Of a DNA stretch of 64,000 nucleotides, positions 60,069-64,000 are shown piece by piece; within the stretch, counting starts at the first letter, position 1; each line of letters starts with the position of its first letter. The notes under the pieces were generated by a model, which was not told the DNA's origin, made no database searches, and saw only the letters and a program-made list of their open reading frames with translations. The stretch spans positions 29,890 through 93,889 of the forward strand of contig CAIOLO010000074.1 in the NCBI GenBank assembly GCA_903859155.1, in the 5' to 3' direction. Origin of the DNA: an uncultured beta proteobacterium (GTDB lineage Bacteria > Pseudomonadota > Gammaproteobacteria > Burkholderiales > SG8-39). Made by a program: the position numbers and the translations under genes.

Positions 60069-61286
60069 TCATTTTGCCGGCAGCGGCATGAAGACAACGG
60101 AACGGGCCTTCATGCGTGAATAATGGCCCGCGAGGCCCTGAATGTCAGTTTCGCTCAAGCCGTCCAGCATCGCGTTCATCGCCTTGCTCTTGCGCTCGCC
60201 CTTCTGGTAGGCGCGCAACACCCGCTCCATATATTCGGCGCGTTGCGACGCCAGTGCCGGCGCCCGCGGGTCGATGCTGTTGCCGTCGACCCCATGGCAG
60301 CGGTTGCAGCGGTCCGCCATTTCGGCGGTTGTAAGGGGCTTGCGAACCCTTGGTGGTTGCGGTTGCTGGTTGGCGTAAAAGGCTGCGAGATTCTTGATCA
60401 CTGTTTCATCAACCGACGTGGCCGGGGCTTTCATCGCCTCGTCGGCGCGCGCACCGCTCTTGTAGGCGCGCATTGCCATCAGGAAGTACTGCGCGTCCTG
60501 TCCGGCCAGGCTTGGCGCAGTGCCGGTGCTGACACCGGTCTCGCCGTGGCAACCGGCGCAGGCGGTTGCGGCACTCTTGCCGGCTGCCTGATCGCCCGGG
60601 GAGGGGGTCTTCGCCTTGCCGGGCTTCTGCAGCGCATAGAAAAGTGAAATGTTGCTAATTTCGGTGTCGCTGAGTGCCGAAACCAGCGTTTTCATCATGT
60701 CATCCTTGCGCTGGCCGGTCTTGTAGGCGCGCATCGCGTCGATCAGGTATTTCGGGTCAAGACCGGAAAGGCTCGGCATCCCCGCCTGGTCGCTGATGCC
60801 GATATCGCCGTGGCAACCGGAACATCCTGCCGCCGCTGCCTTGCCGGCGGCGACCGGGTCTGGCGCAGACGCTCCCTTTGCCCTGGAACCGGAAGCGGGA
60901 GATGCCGGATCAAGGCTGGCGTAGTAAGCCGCCACTTTCACCAGGGCATCTTCGCTGAGGAACTTGACCGCGTTGTTCATCGGGGTATTGCCGCGATTCC
61001 CCGATTGATAGACGCGCAGTTCCGTCAGCATGTAGCCGGGCCGCTGGCCGGCGATATGCGGTGTATCCTTGGACTTGGCGATGCCGTCGCTGCCATGGCA
61101 GCTTGCGCACGACGCTGCGGCGACGCGCTTGCCTTCGGCGATGTCCTGCGGTGTTGCGTAGGCGGCGCGCAAATCGTCAGCTGCGGCTGACTGAGCCGCC
61201 GGTGTCGCGGCGTAGCAGGACGGGGAGAAGATGCCTGCCAGGGACATGAACGCCAGATATAAGACCGGCCGCGCGTCTTGCTTCAT
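60069..61286 (-). CDS. Tetrahaem class I cytochrome c (four c4-like domains)
   Basis: 405 residues from the ATG complement at 61284-61286, with GGAGGAAATATTA before it. The signal peptide ends SPSCYAATP; the Cys is followed by Tyr and the lipobox is doubtful. Four haem domains: CASCHGSDGIA, CSGCHGDIGIS, CAGCHGETGVS and CNRCHGVDGNS, each followed by PxLAxQxxxYxxxxxRAYxxGxR-type repeats and a Met region. Clear paralogue of the lipoprotein at 57513-58655, including the CNRCH of the last haem. It is encoded with the haem-motif membrane protein downstream. Confidence 0.9.
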   Translation of the reverse strand: MKQDARPVLYLAFMSLAGIFSPSCYAATPAAQSAAADDLRAAYATPQDIAEGKRVAAASCASCHGSDGIAKSKDTPHIAGQRPGYMLTELRVYQSGNRGNTPMNNAVKFLSEDALVKVAAYYASLDPASPASGSRAKGASAPDPVAAGKAAAAGCSGCHGDIGISDQAGMPSLSGLDPKYLIDAMRAYKTGQRKDDMMKTLVSALSDTEISNISLFYALQKPGKAKTPSPGDQAAGKSAATACAGCHGETGVSTGTAPSLAGQDAQYFLMAMRAYKSGARADEAMKAPATSVDETVIKNLAAFYANQQPQPPRVRKPLTTAEMADRCNRCHGVDGNSIDPRAPALASQRAEYMERVLRAYQKGERKSKAMNAMLDGLSETDIQGLAGHYSRMKARSVVFMPLPAK

Positions 61287-61425
61287 TAATATTTCCTCCA
61301 ACGGTAATTTGGCCCTGCTGTTTCGTCTGTCGGCGCGGCTGCCAACAACCCCCCCCCACGGCGCGAATAATCGCCGCAAAAGGGGCGCTGCGCGAGCAGT
61401 GCCCCCAAGGTTGTTTGCCGAATAA

Positions 61426-61460
61426 CTTCCCGAGGACGCAGGATAGGCGTCCTCGGGAAG
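61426..61460. repeat. Perfect 14-base inverted repeat upstream of the tetrahaem gene
   Basis: CTTCCCGAGGACGC (61426-61439) and GCGTCCTCGGGAAG (61447-61460) with a seven-base loop. No T-run follows on either strand. It lies between malic enzyme and the tetrahaem gene, so it may be an mRNA leader hairpin of the latter rather than a terminator. Confidence 0.6.
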
Positions 61461-61467
61461 GCCGTGT

Positions 61468-61481
61468 TTGCGCTAAATCAA
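61468..61481. promoter_or_regulatory. FNR/Anr-like box upstream of the tetrahaem gene at 60069
   Basis: TTGCGCTAAATCAA: right half perfect, left half TTGCG (TTGAT in consensus). Centred 188 bases before the start at 61286. Confidence 0.4.
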
Positions 61482-61486
61482 AATAC

Positions 61487-61591
61487 CTACATCGCAATAA
61501 CCCATTTTGTCAGTGCCTTGACGCCATCTTCGCCGGCCTTGACCTTGGGGGGGCCTTGGCGGTGTTCAGCTGCCACTGACGAGCAGCGTCA
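61487..61591 (-). pseudogene. Possible C-terminal remnant of a class I cytochrome c
   Basis: On the reverse strand a short frame ends GPPKVKAGEDGVKALTKWVIAM and stop (parts: PPKVKAGEDGV, KALTKWVIAM). The pattern PPxxxVxxxxVKALxxWVxxx is the usual C-terminal helix of small class I cytochromes. The frame is closed upstream by a stop at 61589-61591 and has no CxxCH. A run of seven C (seven G on the forward strand, 61547-61553) would allow a frameshift. It is therefore either a decayed gene end or chance. Confidence 0.3.
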
Positions 61592-61622
61592 ATTGGAATG
61601 ATCGCTCCTGAGGCTGCGCGCC

Positions 61623-63275
61623 CTAGATGTAGCTCTGGTAGCGCGGGTCATACATTTCCGATTTGACATCGGCGAGGATGTCCGCAGGACGTGCTTTCCC
61701 GGCGAGCCCGCGTTCGTAGGCAATGGTTGCGACGGCAGTCGCGATGGCGGCCGAGATTTCGCGCAGCCGCGACAATGCCGGCAACAGGCTGCCCTGCGCC
61801 AGATCGGCTTCGGTCACAAGCGCCGCAAGCGTCCTGGCCGCCGCGAGGAACATCTCGTCGGTGACGCGCCGCGACTGGCTGACAATCACGCCCAATCCCA
61901 GGCCGGGGAAAATATACGAATTATTGCCCTGTCGCGGAACTAACGTGTTGCCCCCAAGCGTAACCGGGTCAAAGGGGCTGCCACAGGCGAATAGCGCCTT
62001 GCCGCCGGTCCCCTGATAGGCCTCGCTCGCGGTGCATTCGGCCTTGGAGGTCGGATTGGAGAGCGCGAACACGATCGGCCGCGCGTTGATGCGGGCCATG
62101 TCCTCGAGGACTTCGCGGGTGAAGGTGCCCCCGACTGCCGCGACGCCAATGATCGCGGTCGGCTTGAGCGCGCGCACCACCGCCGGGAAATCGGCGATTG
62201 CCGCATGTTCGTGGGCATAAGGCAGCTTTTGCGGGGCAAGATCGGTGCGGCTTTTCACCACCAGGCCGCGCGAATCGACCAGCCAGCAAACTTGCCGCGC
62301 GGCGGACTCCGGGATGCCCTGCGCGACGATGGCCGATACCACCAGGTCGGCGATGCCGGTGGCGGCCTCGCCCGCGCCGAAGAACAGCAGGCGCTGATCC
62401 GCGAGTTTGCCGCCGGTGACGCGCAGCGCCGACAGAATGCCGGTGAGCACCACCGCCGCCGTACCCTGGATATCGTCGTTGAAGGTGCAGATGCGGTCCC
62501 GGTACCTGGCCAGCAAACGGAAGGCATTGTGGTTGGCGAAGTCCTCGAACTGGATCAGCACACCCGGAAACGTCTCCTGCGCAGCGGTGATGAACTCCTC
62601 GATCAGTTCATCATAGGCGGGGCCGGTGATGCGCTTGTGGCGCACACCGATATAAAAGGGATCGTTCAGCAGGGTCTCGTTGTTGGTGCCGACATCGATG
62701 GCGATCGGCAGGCACAGCGTGGGGTGGATGCCGGCGCACGCGGTATAAAGCGAGAGCTTGCCCACCGGGATGCCCATGCCATTGGCCCCCTGGTCCCCCA
62801 GGCCGAGAATGCGCTCACCGTCGGTGACCACGATAATGCCGGCCTGCTGCGGCCAGCCGCGCAAAATGGTCTTGATGTGGCCGCGATCCGCGGCGCTGAT
62901 GAACAGGCCGCGCGGCCGCTGGAAAATCCGCCCGAAGCTCTGGCATGCCAGGCCGACCGTCGGGGTATAAATGATCGGCTGTATTTCGTCGACGTTGTCG
63001 CACACCACCCGGAAAAAAAGCGCTTCGTTGCGGTCGTGCAGCGCGTTCAATGCGACGAATTTATCGAGGGGGGCGGTCAACTGGCGCAGGTTCATCAACG
63101 TCCGGCTGACCTGCTCGTCCTGCGTATGCACATGCGGGGGCAGCAGTCCGCGCAAGCCGAAGGCGTCGCGTTCGGCCATGGTGAAGGCCGTGCCCTTGTT
63201 CAACAACGGATCATGCAGCATGTCTATGCCGCGCGGCAATGGGACACCCGCGCGATATTTAATCTTGGTTTTCAA
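61623..63275 (-). CDS. maeA: NAD-dependent malic enzyme
   Basis: 550 residues if translation begins at the TTG (complement 63273-63275), which is preceded by AGGAGG four bases away and gives MKTKIKYRAGVPLPRGIDML, the usual family start. The frame is open to a GTG at 63350 with no such signal. Motifs: YTPTVGLACQSFGRIFQRPRG, VVTDGERILGLGDQGANGMG, FEDFANHNAFRLLARYRD, TFNDDIQGTAAVVLTG, and the NAD site FFGAGEAATGIADLV. It decarboxylates malate to pyruvate with NADH formation. Its place within the cytochrome cluster, with an FNR-like box upstream, suggests it supplies reductant or C3 units under the same conditions. Confidence 0.92.
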   Translation of the reverse strand: MKTKIKYRAGVPLPRGIDMLHDPLLNKGTAFTMAERDAFGLRGLLPPHVHTQDEQVSRTLMNLRQLTAPLDKFVALNALHDRNEALFFRVVCDNVDEIQPIIYTPTVGLACQSFGRIFQRPRGLFISAADRGHIKTILRGWPQQAGIIVVTDGERILGLGDQGANGMGIPVGKLSLYTACAGIHPTLCLPIAIDVGTNNETLLNDPFYIGVRHKRITGPAYDELIEEFITAAQETFPGVLIQFEDFANHNAFRLLARYRDRICTFNDDIQGTAAVVLTGILSALRVTGGKLADQRLLFFGAGEAATGIADLVVSAIVAQGIPESAARQVCWLVDSRGLVVKSRTDLAPQKLPYAHEHAAIADFPAVVRALKPTAIIGVAAVGGTFTREVLEDMARINARPIVFALSNPTSKAECTASEAYQGTGGKALFACGSPFDPVTLGGNTLVPRQGNNSYIFPGLGLGVIVSQSRRVTDEMFLAAARTLAALVTEADLAQGSLLPALSRLREISAAIATAVATIAYERGLAGKARPADILADVKSEMYDPRYQSYI

Positions 63276-63279
63276 CCAT

Positions 63280-63285
63280 CCTCCT
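63280..63285 (-). promoter_or_regulatory. Shine-Dalgarno AGGAGG that decides the malic enzyme start
   Basis: The complement of CCTCCT at 63280-63285 is a perfect AGGAGG, four bases before TTG at 63275. It argues for the TTG start over the in-frame GTG at 63350. Confidence 0.7.
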
Positions 63286-63385
63286 GGAATTAAAGCCGGA
63301 CCGTCGAGGGCGCCATCGTAATCATTCGCAGTATCGAGGCCTGAGGTCACGCCGGCTCAGCGTACCGGATAAGACGTAGTACGAA

Positions 63386-63399
63386 TTGAGCTAAATCAA
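63386..63399. promoter_or_regulatory. FNR/Anr-like box upstream of malic enzyme
   Basis: TTGAGCTAAATCAA matches TTGAT-N4-ATCAA at nine of ten positions. With the usual -41.5 placement, transcription would start near 63351, leaving a 76-base leader before the TTG start. Confidence 0.6.
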
Positions 63400-63631
63400 G
63401 GGTGCAATGAACCGGTTTCACCAGTCAATAAGGCGAACAAGCGGTTGAAATTCAACTTCGCTTTTAACCTCACTGCCATTGCAATGCGTGCTGGACAGAA
63501 ATTCCAAGGGGACGCTTGAATCATTAAAGGTTGCCACGGGGGCAGGGGTGTTCCGCAGGCGCGGCAGACGCCCATGGCAACCCGCCACCAACAACCCGCC
63601 GACCAGCTGGCACGCATCAGTTGTTGTAAAT

Positions 63632-63645
63632 ATGACCCAAATCAA
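63632..63645. promoter_or_regulatory. FNR/Anr-like box upstream of the second MtrA-like gene
   Basis: ATGACCCAAATCAA: right half perfect, left half ATGAC (two changes). Centred 130 bases before the start at 63768. Confidence 0.4.
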
Positions 63646-63686
63646 GGGAGCAAAAACAGATCGACGTATAAACGCAATGGCTTATA

Positions 63687-63731
63687 TGTAAAAAATATGT
63701 AACATCTGTAACGGGTTTGTAAGTTTGTAAC
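63687..63731 (+). repeat. Five TGTAA(C/G) direct repeats upstream of the second MtrA-like gene
   Basis: TGTAA begins at 63687, 63698, 63707, 63718 and 63726; four of the five extend to TGTAAC or TGTAAG. Spacings are 11, 9, 11 and 8 bases, about one helical turn. The pair TGTAAC-N5-TGTAAG (63707-63723) is the same as upstream of mtrA. The array ends 36 bases before the ATG. Confidence 0.6.
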
Positions 63732-63767
63732 GACTGGGCAGTTCCTGCCAACAAGGGAGACTACGCG

Positions 63768-64000
63768 ATGAAATATGTCGGATGCCACCTAACCAGAATT
63801 CTCCAAGGCGTTGCCTTGGCGTTGGGTCTGGCCTTTCTCAACCAGGGTGCGGTTGCGGCCGGCCCGGGTGCGGAGGTTTGCGCGAATTGCCATACGGCGC
63901 CTGCGGCGGCCTACGCGGCGTCGGTACACGGCCAGAAAAGCAATCACCGCGGGCCTGCCAATGCGGGGGAGTGCTCCTCGTGTCACGGCGACGGCACTGC
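63768..64000 (+). CDS. Second MtrA/DmsE-like multihaem cytochrome c (partial, cut by window end)
   Basis: 77 residues are visible from the ATG at 63768, with AAGGGAG nine bases upstream. The signal peptide (ILQGVALALGLAFLNQGAVAA) is followed by CANCHTAPAAAYAASVHGQ and ECSSCHGDGT. The CxxCH...SxHG...CxxCHGxG spacing is the N-terminal signature of MtrA/DmsE-family decahaem cytochromes, as in the mtrA gene at 53898-54866. Total haem number and any MtrB partner lie beyond the window. Confidence 0.8.
   Translation, partial: MKYVGCHLTRILQGVALALGLAFLNQGAVAAGPGAEVCANCHTAPAAAYAASVHGQKSNHRGPANAGECSSCHGDGT

Noticed and set aside
63605..63625. TGGCACGCATCAGTTG as a sigma-54 promoter of the last cytochrome gene
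   Set aside because: Ten bases after GG stands TT instead of the invariant GC, and the site is about 150 bases from the ATG.
1..64000. tRNA, rRNA, CRISPR arrays, integrases and IS elements
   Set aside because: Looked for T-loop GGTTCGAATCC-like strings, regular spacer-repeat arrays, transposase DDE/HUH motifs and flanking repeats; none seen. A covariance-model search was not possible here.

Overview
The window looks like chromosome from a betaproteobacterium, probably of the Rhodocyclales/Nitrosomonadales type. The evidence is the mix of families (CysB, SdhE, DUF1674, DUF934, DUF1857, DUF2905, MidA, TtcA) and the high-GC coding bias. No rRNA, tRNA, CRISPR array, IS element or phage gene was recognised. 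All calls come from reading the sequence and its translations; no database search was run.

Layout. 0.1-13 kb is housekeeping: a ComEA-like HhH protein, a soluble lytic transglycosylase, an NDUFA9-like dehydrogenase, CCA-adding enzyme, a membrane C13 peptidase, GST, MidA-like methyltransferase, pteridine reductase, TtcA, and an aminotransferase preceded in frame by a small HTH domain. 13-23 kb has an MFS transporter, a possible 33-residue microprotein unit, a complete RND efflux operon and DsbB. 22.7-30.5 kb is assimilatory sulfate reduction (cysI, DUF934, cysH of the APS-reductase type, cysD, cysN, SUMT) with a TauE permease and divergent cysB. 32-37 kb is the succinate dehydrogenase operon sdhCDABE, preceded on the same strand by a 56-residue DUF1674 (SDHAF4-type) gene and by rquA, the rhodoquinone biosynthesis gene. 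Rhodoquinone would let this complex work in the fumarate-reducing direction.

37.5-64 kb is the striking part: about 26 kb devoted to electron transfer across the cell envelope and its control. A sigma-54-type promoter precedes two receiver proteins, one with a hydrophobic C-terminal tail. Next come a membrane-anchored receiver fused to a GcvH-like domain, then a pentaheme c / 4Fe-4S / NrfD / 51-residue membrane protein module, a sensor kinase with periplasmic haem motifs and a cysteine-rich insertion in its ATPase domain, and a nonahaem c protein with a separate cytochrome b. On the other strand lie mtrA-mtrB (decahaem cytochrome plus outer-membrane barrel), then a second haem-motif sensor kinase and an NtrC-type regulator. 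Further on are a fused nonahaem-c/b protein resembling Geobacter CbcL, two tetrahaem class I cytochromes, a monohaem cytochrome, a haem-motif membrane protein, malic enzyme, and the start of a second MtrA-like cytochrome cut by the window edge.

The likely scheme is quinol (ubiquinol or rhodoquinol) exchange with periplasmic c-type cytochromes through CbcL-like or NrfD-type modules, and then with the outside through MtrAB. It could run outward (mineral respiration) or inward (Fe(II) oxidation); sequence alone cannot decide. Five FNR/Anr-like boxes and a shared TGTAAC direct-repeat motif sit in front of these genes, suggesting common oxygen/redox control.
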